From contig JBAYOV010000083.1 in NCBI GenBank assembly GCA_041678045.1, positions 1 through 7,123 on the forward strand: a stretch of 7,123 nucleotides of DNA, written 5' to 3'. The translations under genes were made by a program, and so were the position numbers. This document shows positions 1 to 6,573 of this stretch, piece after piece; positions within the stretch are counted from its first letter, which is position 1; the number at the start of each line of letters is the position of its first letter. The stretch is from UBA2357 sp041678045. GTDB lineage: Bacteria; Pseudomonadota; Gammaproteobacteria; Burkholderiales; Rhodocyclaceae. The notes under the pieces are model-generated. The model was not told where the DNA came from and made no database searches. It worked only from the letters and a program-made list of their open reading frames with translations.

Positions 1-353
1 GCAATCTGGTGTGTCCGGCCGCCTTCGATCTGGGGGAGGCGCACAAGGTGGTGATCCTGTCCGTGACCGAGGGTGAGGACAAGCCCTTGAAGTATCCCGA
101 CATGTTCGCGGCGGCAGACCTGATGATCCTGAACAAGATCGACCTGTTGCCGTATCTGAGCTTTGATGTGGCACGCGCGATTGACTATGCGCACAGGGTG
201 CGCCCCGGTCTGCCGGTGGTGCAACTGTCGGCCACCACCGGCGAAGGCATGGAAGACTGGCTGGCGTGGCTGGACGCTGCCCGCCAGGGGGGCGGTGGAC
301 CTGAGCACCCGCACGGACATGGGCACGCCACCACCGGACCACGGGACGCATGA
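1..353 (+). CDS. hypB: HypB, hydrogenase nickel-incorporation GTPase (3' part only)
   Basis: This is the C-terminal part, about 116 residues, of the GTPase that drives nickel delivery, with HypA, into [NiFe]-hydrogenase large subunits in the cytoplasm. The reading frame is open from base 3 and begins N-L-V-C-P, the conserved stretch after the G3 region. The Cys at 12-14 corresponds to the G-domain metal-site cysteine (C198 in E. coli HypB). It continues with the family hallmark SVTEGEDKPLKYP, the G4 motif NKID (132-143) and the G5-like SATTGEG (228-248). The P-loop and any N-terminal His-rich region lie outside the window. The C-terminus runs on past the usual end (near WLAWL) into a Gly/His-rich tail containing HPHGHGH (306-326). 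The stop codon overlaps the hypF start as ATGA, which suggests translational coupling. Identification is secure; only the 5' end is missing. Confidence 0.96.
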   Translation, partial: NLVCPAAFDLGEAHKVVILSVTEGEDKPLKYPDMFAAADLMILNKIDLLPYLSFDVARAIDYAHRVRPGLPVVQLSATTGEGMEDWLAWLDAARQGGGGPEHPHGHGHATTGPRDA

Positions 354-1513
354 TGCCGGCCCCGCTCCCGTCGCCGGCCCCGCTCCCGTCGCCGGTGCCG
401 CTCGCTGCGGGGGCCTTCGCTGGCGGCACCGTGCCGGAAGGGGCGGTGCTGGCGCTGGGGGCGTATCTGAAGAACCGCCCCTGTCTGGTGTGCGATGGGC
501 AGGTGCTGCCCGGCATGCCGGTGGGCGATCTGCACGATGTCGCCGCCTGCGCGAGCCTCGAAGCAGAAGCGGCCCGTCTGCTGGCGTCCTGTGACCGGCC
601 GTTGCGGGCAGTGGCACATGACCTGCATCCCGATTTCCATTCGAGCCGGCTGGCCGGGCAGCTTGCGCGTCGCCTGAACGTGCCTGCCCTGGCCGTGCAG
701 CATCATCATGCGCATGTCGAGGCGGTATTGCTGGAACATGGTCATGCCGCGCCAGCGCTCGGGCTGGCGCTCGATGGGGTGGGGCTGGGCAGCGATGGCA
801 CCGCCTGGGGGGGCGAACTCCTGCTGGCGGGCGGTGCGACGTTTGAGCGCCTCGGGCATCTGCGTCCGCTGCCCCTGCCCGGGGGTGACCGTGCCGCCCG
901 CGAGCCGTGGCGCATGGCGGCCGCAGTGTTGCATGCGCTTGGCCGGGGCGACGAGATTGCCCGACGCTTTGCGTGCCATCCCGCCGCGTCGAGGTTGGTG
1001 CAGGTGCTCGAACGCCCGCACCTGTGCCCGCGCACGTCCAGCCTGGGGCGTTGCTTCGATGCGGCCGCCGGTTTGCTGGGGGTGTGTGAGATCATGCAGA
1101 CCGATGCCGAAGCGGCGATTGCGCTGGAGTCCCGTGCGGCGCAGCACGGTCCCGCTGTGGCCCAGGCAGGGGGCTGGAGCATCGATGCAGACGGGCAACT
1201 GGACTTGCTGCCCCTGTTTGCACGGCTGGCGGATGAACGCGATGCCGGCTGGGGGGCCGCCTGCTTTCATGCGACCCTGGTGGTGGCGCTTGCGGACTGG
1301 GTGTGCCGCGCGGCGGTGCGCAGCGGGCTGCGAGAGGTGGTGTTTTCAGGAGGATGTTTCTTCAATCGCCTGCTGCGTCAGGGGCTGGGCCGTGCGTTGC
1401 GCGAGCAGGGTCTGAACGTGCTGGAGCCGCAGCGCTTCTCACCGGGGGACGAGGCCATCTCTCTCGGGCAGGCGCGGGTGGCCGTGGCACGGCTGGCGCG
1501 TGTTCCGGGCTGA
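350..1513 (+). CDS. hypF: Short HypF: carbamoyltransferase (Kae1-like) domain only
   Basis: 387 residues against about 750 for full-length HypF. HypF uses carbamoyl phosphate and ATP to carbamoylate the C-terminal Cys of HypE, the first step in making the cyanide ligands of the NiFe site. This protein starts where the C-terminal Kae1-like domain begins (LALGAYLKN, residues 34-42). The acylphosphatase, two zinc-finger and YrdC/Sua5 domains are absent. Visible motifs are AHDLHPDFHSSR (89-100), the metal-binding HHHAH (118-122), LDGVGLGSDGTAWGGE (141-156), LPGGDRAAREPWRMA (176-190), TSSLGRCFDA (229-238), SGGCFFNRLL (333-342) and PGDEAISLGQA (365-375). The first 20 residues are Ala/Pro-rich and come from an 18-bp tandem repeat. 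The ATG at 350 overlaps the hypB stop; an ATG at 353 is equally possible. No strong Shine-Dalgarno is seen, which fits coupling to hypB. A similarly short HypF1 is known in Ralstonia eutropha, so this looks like a recognised subtype and not decay. Confidence 0.93.
   Translation: MMPAPLPSPAPLPSPVPLAAGAFAGGTVPEGAVLALGAYLKNRPCLVCDGQVLPGMPVGDLHDVAACASLEAEAARLLASCDRPLRAVAHDLHPDFHSSRLAGQLARRLNVPALAVQHHHAHVEAVLLEHGHAAPALGLALDGVGLGSDGTAWGGELLLAGGATFERLGHLRPLPLPGGDRAAREPWRMAAAVLHALGRGDEIARRFACHPAASRLVQVLERPHLCPRTSSLGRCFDAAAGLLGVCEIMQTDAEAAIALESRAAQHGPAVAQAGGWSIDADGQLDLLPLFARLADERDAGWGAACFHATLVVALADWVCRAAVRSGLREVVFSGGCFFNRLLRQGLGRALREQGLNVLEPQRFSPGDEAISLGQARVAVARLARVPG
356..403 (+). repeat. 18-bp tandem repeat at the 5' end of hypF
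   Basis: Two perfect 18-bp copies (356-373 and 374-391) are followed by a degenerate third copy from 392. The unit is a multiple of three and encodes Ala-Pro-Leu-Pro-Ser-Pro twice, then Val-Pro-Leu-Ala. It lies entirely within the extreme N-terminus of HypF, before the first conserved domain residue. It probably arose by slippage and would tolerate copy-number change without a frameshift. Confidence 0.9.
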
Positions 1514-1542
1514 TCCGACCGCGTCTGTACGGTTCAACAAGT

Positions 1543-1546
1543 GGAG
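1543..1546 (+). promoter_or_regulatory. Ribosome binding site of hypC
   Basis: GGAG lies 8 bases before the ATG at 1555. It fixes the hypC start over in-frame codons further upstream, and explains how hypC is translated despite a 41-base gap after hypF. Confidence 0.75.
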
Positions 1547-1554
1547 TATCAAGC

Positions 1555-1812
1555 ATGTGTCTTGCAATACCTGCCAGAGTCGTTGAGTTGTGCGAGGGCG
1601 ACACCTGCATTGTGGAACTCGATGGGGTGCGCAAGCAGATTTCGCTGGCGCTGGTCGAGGAGGTCGCCGTCGGCGATCATGTCATCGTGCATGTCGGCTA
1701 CGCCCTGTCACGGCTCGACACCGAAGAGGCCGAGCGCACGCTGGCCTTGTTTGCCGAAGTGGATGCGCAACTCGACGCCGCGCAAGCGGAGGCCGTGGAG
1801 CGCCGCACATGA
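1555..1812 (+). CDS. hypC: HypC, hydrogenase maturation chaperone
   Basis: 85-residue HypC/HybG/HupF-family chaperone. With HypD it forms the cytoplasmic scaffold on which the Fe(CN)2CO unit is built, and it then carries iron to the hydrogenase large-subunit precursor. The start gives M-C-L-A-I-P, the family signature. Cys2, exposed after Met removal, is the essential iron and partner-binding residue. The conserved GDHVIVHVGYALSRLD (residues 42-57) contains the family His in VHVG. Length is normal (about 75-95). The reading frame stays open upstream into hypF, but the MCLAIP start and the GGAG ribosome site decide the true start. The C-terminal third is an Ala/Glu-rich helix. The stop overlaps the hypD start as ATGA. 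Confidence 0.97.
   Translation: MCLAIPARVVELCEGDTCIVELDGVRKQISLALVEEVAVGDHVIVHVGYALSRLDTEEAERTLALFAEVDAQLDAAQAEAVERRT
1797..1800 (+). promoter_or_regulatory. Ribosome binding site of hypD
   Basis: GGAG inside the last codons of hypC lies 8 bases before the hypD ATG at 1809. It supports that start over the much longer open frame upstream. Combined with the ATGA overlap it suggests coupled HypC/HypD synthesis, which suits two proteins that work as a complex. Confidence 0.7.
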
Positions 1813-2948
1813 GGTACATCGAGGCCTTTCGTGACCGTGACCTTGCTGCCGGCTTGGCCGGGGCGATCGCCCGTGAGGCCGGCGATGCGCGTGAGTTCGC
1901 CTTCATGGAGTTCTGTGGCGGGCACACCCATGCGATTTCGCGTTATGGCGTGACCGACCTGCTGCCCGCAAATGTGCGCATGGTGCATGGCCCGGGCTGT
2001 CCGGTGTGCGTGCTGCCGGTGGGGCGCATCGACATGGCCATCGAACTGGCGCTGAGCCGTCCGGAGGTGATGCTGTGCAGTTACGGGGACTGCCTGCGCG
2101 TGCCCGCCTCCGGGGGCCGCAGCCTGTTGCGTGCGCGGGCGCAGGGGGCCGATGTGCGCATGATCTATTCCCCGGCCGATGCCCTGCAACTGGCACGTGC
2201 GCATCCGGAGCGTGAGGTGGTGTTCTTCGCGATAGGGTTCGAGACCACCACGCCGCCCACCGCCGCCGTGCTGCTCGCGGCTCGGGCCGCCGGGGTGCGC
2301 AATTTCAGCGTGATCTGCAATCATGTGCTCACGCCGGCTGCGATGCAGCGCATTCTTGAGCATACTGCGGAGGAGGCGGACGGGGGCGGGGCTGCGGTGC
2401 GCATCGATGGTTTCATCGGCCCGGCCCATGTGTCCACCGTGATCGGTAGTCGTCCGTATGAAGTGTTTGCCACGCACTACCGCAAGCCGGTGGTGATTGC
2501 GGGCTTCGAGCCGCTCGATGTGATGCAGGCGGTGCGCATGCTGTTGCGCCAGGTCAGGTCAGGGCAGGCACGGGTGGAGAACGAATTCACCCGCGCAGTG
2601 ACGCGGGACGGCAACCGCAAGGCGCAGGCGCTGGTGGCACAGGTCTTTGAACTGCGCGAATCGTTCGAGTGGCGTGGTCTCGGGCCATTGCCCGATTCGG
2701 CGTTGCGCATCCGCGAGGGCTGGGCCGAGTGGGATGCGGAGCGCCGGTTTGCGCTTGCTTACCGGCCCGTGCCCGATCATCGCGCGTGTGATTGTGGAGA
2801 GATTCTGCGTGGCCGCAAGCAGCCAGCCGACTGCCGTCTGTTTGCCACGGTGTGCACGCCCCAGAACCCGAAGGGAGCCTGCATGGTGTCGAGCGAAGGG
2901 GCGTGTGCGGCGCATTACAACTATGGCCGTTTTCGTGATGTGGCCTGA
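1809..2948 (+). CDS. hypD: HypD, Fe-S scaffold for Fe(CN)2CO assembly
   Basis: 379 residues, close to the 373 of E. coli HypD. HypD carries a [4Fe-4S] cluster and, with HypC, binds the iron that receives cyanide from HypE. Conserved sites visible are EFCGGHTHAI (C36, H39, H41), GPGCPVC (C64 and C67, the redox/iron-site pair), SYGDCLRVP, and GFETTTPPTA. In the C-terminal cluster domain there are cysteines at 327, 329, 342, 349, 358 and 366, with the ending CAAHYNYGRF. All residues expected for activity appear present. The start at 1809 overlaps the hypC stop and gives the family N-terminus M-R-Y-I-E-A-F. It is the fourth gene of the hyp run, 23 bases before hypE if hypE starts at 2972. Confidence 0.97.
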   Translation: MRYIEAFRDRDLAAGLAGAIAREAGDAREFAFMEFCGGHTHAISRYGVTDLLPANVRMVHGPGCPVCVLPVGRIDMAIELALSRPEVMLCSYGDCLRVPASGGRSLLRARAQGADVRMIYSPADALQLARAHPEREVVFFAIGFETTTPPTAAVLLAARAAGVRNFSVICNHVLTPAAMQRILEHTAEEADGGGAAVRIDGFIGPAHVSTVIGSRPYEVFATHYRKPVVIAGFEPLDVMQAVRMLLRQVRSGQARVENEFTRAVTRDGNRKAQALVAQVFELRESFEWRGLGPLPDSALRIREGWAEWDAERRFALAYRPVPDHRACDCGEILRGRKQPADCRLFATVCTPQNPKGACMVSSEGACAAHYNYGRFRDVA

Positions 2949-2971
2949 TACCGGTCGGTGGGCCGGTGCGG

Positions 2972-4024
2972 ATGACAGGGGGTGAGCGCTTGCTGGACGT
3001 GGATTTGAAGCATGGCCGGGTGGAAATGGTGCATGGTGCCGGAGGGCGGGCGATGCACGCCCTGATCCGTGAGTTGTTCGCCCGGGCCTTCGACAATGCC
3101 TGCCTGCAGCGTGGGGATGACGGGGCGGTGCTGCCGGCGCCGGCTCCGGGTGAGCGGCTGGTGATGGCTTGCGATGCGCATGTGGTCAGTCCGCTGTTCT
3201 TTCCGGGGGGCGACATTGGCTGCCTGTCGGTGCATGGCACGGTGAATGATCTCGCCGTGATGGGGGCGAGGCCCCTGTACCTGAGTGCCGCTTTCGTGCT
3301 GGAAGAGGGGTTTGCGCTGGCCGATCTGGTGCGCATCGTTGGCTCCATGGCCGCTGCGGCGCGTGAGGCTGGCGTGATGATCGTGACCGGTGACACCAAG
3401 GTGGTGGAGCAGGGCAAAGGGGACGGGGTGTTCATCACCACCACCGGTCTGGGCGCACTTGCGCCAGGGCTGGAGTTGAGCGGCAGCGGCGCCCGTGTGG
3501 GCGATGCAGTGCTCCTGTCCGGAACGGTTGGCGACCATGGGATGGCGATCATGGCGCAGCGCGAATCACTGGCCTTCGATGCCGATATCGTGTCCGATAC
3601 GGCCGCGCTGCATGAGCTGATCGCCGGGGTGCTGGCGAGCGCTCCGGGCGCGGTACATGTGCTGCGCGATCCGACGCGGGGTGGTCTGGCCGCCACGCTC
3701 AACGAGATTGCAGCACAGTCCGGCGTGGGCATGCTGCTCGACGAGGCGGCCATTCCGGTTGCGCCGCAGGTTGCAGCCGCCTGCGAGTTGCTGGGCCTGG
3801 ACCCCTTGCATGTGGCCAACGAGGGCAAGCTCGTGGCGATCTGCTCGGCCGATGCGGCCGATGCGGTGCTCGCTGCGATGCAGGCGCACCCGCTGGGCCG
3901 TCAGGCCGCGCTCATCGGCGAGGTGTCCGACGATGTGCGCAGTTTCGTGCAACTTCGCACACTGCTCGGCGGGCGGCGCATGCTCGACTGGCTGTCAGGC
4001 GAGCAATTGCCCCGCATCTGTTGA
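2972..4024 (+). CDS. hypE: HypE, carbamoyl dehydratase making the thiocyanate donor
   Basis: 350 residues from the ATG at 2972; a GTG at 2966 would add two. HypE belongs to the PurM/AIR-synthase-like ATP-binding family. HypF carbamoylates its C-terminal Cys, and HypE then dehydrates this with ATP to a thiocyanate for transfer to HypC-HypD. Motifs are HGAGGRAM (21-28), GDDGAV (48-53), HGTVNDLAVMGARP (88-101), VTGDTKVVEQGKGDGVF (138-154), LRDPTRGGLAATLNE in the second domain, and ANEGKLV. The essential ending P-R-I-C is intact, with the carrier Cys as the last residue. The ribosome site is weak (G-rich bases around 2957-2962), so the start is less certain than the rest. It is the last hyp gene here; its stop is one base from the opposing leuA stop. 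Confidence 0.96.
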   Translation: MTGGERLLDVDLKHGRVEMVHGAGGRAMHALIRELFARAFDNACLQRGDDGAVLPAPAPGERLVMACDAHVVSPLFFPGGDIGCLSVHGTVNDLAVMGARPLYLSAAFVLEEGFALADLVRIVGSMAAAAREAGVMIVTGDTKVVEQGKGDGVFITTTGLGALAPGLELSGSGARVGDAVLLSGTVGDHGMAIMAQRESLAFDADIVSDTAALHELIAGVLASAPGAVHVLRDPTRGGLAATLNEIAAQSGVGMLLDEAAIPVAPQVAAACELLGLDPLHVANEGKLVAICSADAADAVLAAMQAHPLGRQAALIGEVSDDVRSFVQLRTLLGGRRMLDWLSGEQLPRIC

Positions 4025-4025
4025 C

Positions 4026-5561
4026 TCACACCTGAGGATTGAGCCGCTCGCGCTTGCTGTGCAGCTTGTTGAGCGCGTTCAGGTAGGCTTTGGCCGAGGC
4101 TACGATGATGTCGGTATCGGCGCCCTGACCATTCACCACCCGACCATCGCGGGCCAGCCGCACGGTGACTTCACCCTGCGCATCGGTGCCGGTGGTGATG
4201 GCATTGACGGAATACAGCAGCAGGTCGGTGCCGCTGTTGACCACCGTTTCGATGGCCTTGAAGGCGGCGTCCACCGGGCCGGAGCCGTGGGCACAGGTGC
4301 GGGTTTCGGTGCCGTCCACCAGCAGGGTGATCTCGGCTTCGGGGCGCTCCCCGGTTTCCGAGCGGAAGCGCGATGACAGCAGGCGGAAGTGCTCCTGCTC
4401 GGGGGCGCTGCCTTCGTCCGTCATCAGCGCCTGCAGATCCTCGTCGAAAATCTCGTGTTTCTTGTCGGCCAGTTCCTTGAAACGGGCAAAGGCGTGGTTG
4501 AGCTGCTCTTCGGACTCGATCACGATGCCCAACTCTTCCAGGCGGGAGCGGAACGCGTTGCGCCCGGAGTGCTTGCCCAGCACCAGCTTGTTGGCCCCCC
4601 AGCCGACATCTTCGGCGCGCATGATTTCGTAGGTTTCGCGGTGCTTGAGCACCCCGTCCTGATGAATGCCGGATTCGTGAGAGAAGGCGTTGGCGCCGAC
4701 GATGGCCTTGTTCGGCTGCACCGGAAAGCCGGTGATGCCCGACACCAGCTTGGAGGCGGGCACGATCTGCGTGGTGTCGATGCGGGTGTCGCACTTGAAC
4801 ACATCGCGGCGGGTGCGCACGGCCATGACGATTTCTTCCAGCGAGGCGTTGCCGGCCCGCTCGCCCAGCCCGTTGACCGTGCATTCCACCTGACGCGCGC
4901 CGGCCATCACGGCGGCCAGCGAGTTGGCCACGGCCAGGCCCAGATCGTTGTGACAGTGCACCGACCACACCACCTTGTCCGAATTCGGCACCCGTTCGAT
5001 CAGGCTGCGGAGGGTCGCGGCGAATTGCTCGGGCACGTTGTAGCCCACCGTGTCGGGGACGTTGATGGTGGTGGCGCCCGCGTTGATCACCGCCTCGAAG
5101 ATGCGGCACAGGAAGTCGAGCTCGGAACGGCCGGCGTCTTCGGCCGAGAATTCGATGTCGCTGGTGTATTCCCGCGCCCAGCCGATGGCCTTCACGGCCT
5201 GCTCGACCACTTGGTCGGGGCTCATGCGCAGCTTCTTCTCCATGTGGATCGGACTGGTCGCGATGAAGGTGTGGATGCGACCGCTGGCGGCCGGGCGAAT
5301 GGCTTCGCCGGCACGGCGGATGTCGCTTTCGTTGGCACGGGCCAGCCCGCACACGGTGGATTCGCGGATGGTTTCGGCAATCGCGCGCACCGACTCGAAG
5401 TCACCGTTCGAGGCGGCGGGAAAGCCGGCTTCGATCACATTCACCCGCATCCGTTCGAGCTGGCGCGCGATGCGCAGTTTTTCTTCGCGGGTCATCGAAG
5501 CGCCCGGGCTTTGCTCACCGTCGCGCAGGGTGGTATCGAAAATGATCAACTGGTCGTTCAT
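4026..5561 (-). CDS. leuA: 2-isopropylmalate synthase
   Basis: 511-residue LeuA, first committed enzyme of leucine synthesis: acetyl-CoA plus 2-ketoisovalerate gives 2-isopropylmalate. The TIM-barrel catalytic domain (about 1-280) shows DTTLRDGEQSPG (9-20) with R13 and metal ligand D14, HCHNDLGLAVAN (202-213) with metal ligands H202 and H204, and NGLGERAGNASLEE (230-243) with N238. The numbering matches E. coli LeuA exactly. HESGIHQDG (295-303) follows, then the C-terminal regulatory domain (about 370-511) for leucine feedback. The ATG at 5561 is supported by AGGAG 8 bases upstream and by the M-N-D-Q-L-I-I-F-D start; a longer open frame upstream has no family sequence. It follows pssA by 46 bases on the same strand and is probably co-transcribed with it. 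No leucine-codon leader peptide or attenuator is evident in that gap. Confidence 0.97.
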   Translation of the reverse strand: MNDQLIIFDTTLRDGEQSPGASMTREEKLRIARQLERMRVNVIEAGFPAASNGDFESVRAIAETIRESTVCGLARANESDIRRAGEAIRPAASGRIHTFIATSPIHMEKKLRMSPDQVVEQAVKAIGWAREYTSDIEFSAEDAGRSELDFLCRIFEAVINAGATTINVPDTVGYNVPEQFAATLRSLIERVPNSDKVVWSVHCHNDLGLAVANSLAAVMAGARQVECTVNGLGERAGNASLEEIVMAVRTRRDVFKCDTRIDTTQIVPASKLVSGITGFPVQPNKAIVGANAFSHESGIHQDGVLKHRETYEIMRAEDVGWGANKLVLGKHSGRNAFRSRLEELGIVIESEEQLNHAFARFKELADKKHEIFDEDLQALMTDEGSAPEQEHFRLLSSRFRSETGERPEAEITLLVDGTETRTCAHGSGPVDAAFKAIETVVNSGTDLLLYSVNAITTGTDAQGEVTVRLARDGRVVNGQGADTDIIVASAKAYLNALNKLHSKRERLNPQV

Positions 5562-5569
5562 GTCTGGGG

Positions 5570-5574
5570 CTCCT
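5570..5574 (-). promoter_or_regulatory. Ribosome binding site of leuA
   Basis: AGGAG on the minus strand lies 8 bases before the leuA ATG (5559-5561). It is the best Shine-Dalgarno match in the window and settles the leuA start. Confidence 0.8.
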
Positions 5575-5607
5575 GTCGAGGGGGGCGAGTCAAGGCTTTC
5601 AGGCTTT

Positions 5608-6405
5608 TCAAGGTTTTGTGTGTTCGTCGTTTTCGGTCTGTTCGTCCGGACCGTGTTCTGCGGCCGGCCGGCGCGGTGCGCGGCGGCGGCGAAGCCAGCG
5701 CCAGGCCCACACCACATAGCCGGACGCCGCATAGACGAGGAACAGCGCAAAGAGGATTCCCGGCGGATAGCTGGAGACCAGCGCGAACACCAGCACCACC
5801 GCAATGATCACGATGAAGGGCACGCTCTTGCGCAAGTTGATGTCCTTGCCGCTCCAGAACAGCACGTTGCTGACCATCGACAGGCCGGCAAACACGGTCA
5901 GGAAGAGGGCAAAACCGGCCACGTCCTGGCCGTTCATGTCGTTGTCGATGACCACCCACACCATGCCGGCAATGAGGGCGGCGGCGGCCGGACTGGGCAG
6001 CCCCTGGAAGAAGCGTTTGTCCACCGTATGAATGTTGGTGTTGAAGCGCGCCAGTCGCAAGGCTGCGCCCGCGCAATAGATGAAAGCCGCCACCCAGCCG
6101 AGCTTGTCGAAATCCTTCAGCGCCCATTCATACATGATAAGTGCCGGCGCAGCACCGAAGGACACCATGTCGGCGAGCGAATCGTATTCGGCGCCGAACT
6201 CGCTTTGGGTGTTGGTCATGCGTGCGACGCGCCCATCCAGCCCGTCCATCACCATGGCCACGAAGATGGCCACTGCAGCCGCCTCGAATCGACCGTCCAT
6301 GGCCTGCACGATGGCGTAGAAGCCGGCAAACAGCGCGGCGGTGGTGAACAGGTTGGGCAGGATGTAAATGCCGCGACGGCGGTGGTCTGGTGAAATCAGG
6401 GGCAT
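5608..6405 (-). CDS. pssA: CDP-diacylglycerol-serine O-phosphatidyltransferase (phosphatidylserine synthase)
   Basis: 265-residue integral membrane enzyme making phosphatidylserine from CDP-diacylglycerol and serine, the precursor of phosphatidylethanolamine. It is the CDP-alcohol phosphatidyltransferase type, not the PLD-like E. coli type. The full signature D-G-x2-A-R-x8-G-x3-D-x3-D is present: D57, G58, A61, R62, G71, D75, D79. The N-terminal RRGIYILPNLFTTAALFAGF (10-29) is typical of this family. Hydrophobic segments are seen near 15-36, 42-54, 102-117, 137-153, 162-180, 194-212 and 216-237. The C-terminus is a cytosolic-looking tail, first Arg-rich (236-246) and then acidic (250-261). 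The ribosome site is weak, so the exact start rests on family similarity. It lies between ilvC and leuA, an arrangement familiar in betaproteobacteria, although its product belongs to lipid and not amino acid synthesis. Confidence 0.95.
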   Translation of the reverse strand: MPLISPDHRRRGIYILPNLFTTAALFAGFYAIVQAMDGRFEAAAVAIFVAMVMDGLDGRVARMTNTQSEFGAEYDSLADMVSFGAAPALIMYEWALKDFDKLGWVAAFIYCAGAALRLARFNTNIHTVDKRFFQGLPSPAAAALIAGMVWVVIDNDMNGQDVAGFALFLTVFAGLSMVSNVLFWSGKDINLRKSVPFIVIIAVVLVFALVSSYPPGILFALFLVYAASGYVVWAWRWLRRRRAPRRPAAEHGPDEQTENDEHTKP

Positions 6406-6436
6406 GCACGAAGTCCCGGGCGGATTGATCCTGCCG

Positions 6437-6442
6437 ATTCTA
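6437..6442 (-). promoter_or_regulatory. Possible -10 element upstream of pssA
   Basis: TAGAAT on the minus strand matches five of six bases of the sigma-70 -10 consensus and sits about 31 bases before the pssA start, downstream of the ilvC terminator. That is where a promoter for pssA-leuA would be needed. No good -35 hexamer is found 16-18 bases upstream (the sequence there is GC-rich), so this is only a candidate. Confidence 0.3.
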
Positions 6443-6510
6443 CATCATGCAGCAATCGACCCGACGCCCTGGCACGTGTGCAGGACGGGCAGAGGTGAGG
6501 CCGCTGCTTG

Positions 6511-6547
6511 GAAGAAAAACGGGCTGCCCCCGCAGGAGGCAGCCCGT
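6511..6547 (-). terminator. Intrinsic terminator downstream of ilvC
   Basis: A perfect 10-bp inverted repeat (6519-6528 with 6538-6547, loop 9 bases) forms a GC-rich hairpin. On the minus strand it is followed directly by a T-rich run (GTTTTTCTTC). It starts 26 bases after the ilvC stop and points along ilvC transcription. The 168-base gap between ilvC and pssA (6406-6573) contains this and the possible pssA promoter, and no gene. Confidence 0.92.
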
Positions 6548-6573
6548 CTGGATGCACGGTTGTGGCCGGGAGG

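Noticed and set aside
185..1270. 361-codon open frame on the minus strand opposite hypF
   Set aside because: No recognisable protein motifs; composition is what the complement of a high-GC gene gives, and hypF on the other strand has clear family motifs.
1303..1554. Longer hypC starting inside hypF
   Set aside because: HypC must begin Met-Cys for function, and a good ribosome site precedes the ATG at 1555.
1514..1554. Possible terminator hairpin between hypF and hypC
   Set aside because: Only a 4-5 bp weak stem and no T run.
1590..1808. Longer hypD starting inside hypC
   Set aside because: The upstream product is Arg-rich shadow sequence; family similarity begins at 1809, with its own ribosome site.
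2587..3828. 413-codon open frame on the minus strand across hypD and hypE
   Set aside because: Low-complexity Ser/Pro/Thr/Arg-rich product spanning two real genes; a shadow frame.
5586..5610. Repeated AAAGCCT before leuA as a leucine attenuator or operator
   Set aside because: Too short, partly inside the pssA stop region, with no leader peptide, leucine codons or hairpin pair.
5562..5804. N-terminal extension of leuA
   Set aside because: The open frame continues upstream but runs through pssA, lacks family sequence, and the AGGAG site plus MNDQLIIFDTTLRDGEQ place the start at 5561.
4389..5807. 472-codon open frame on the plus strand opposite leuA
   Set aside because: Gly/His/Val-rich mirror of the leuA codons with no family motif; leuA matches its family throughout.
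5050..6393. 447-codon open frame on the plus strand across leuA and pssA
   Set aside because: Crosses two convincing genes on the other strand and has no recognisable domain.
6468..6485. TGGCACG near the pssA leader as a sigma-54 -24 element
   Set aside because: No TTGC -12 element follows at the required spacing.
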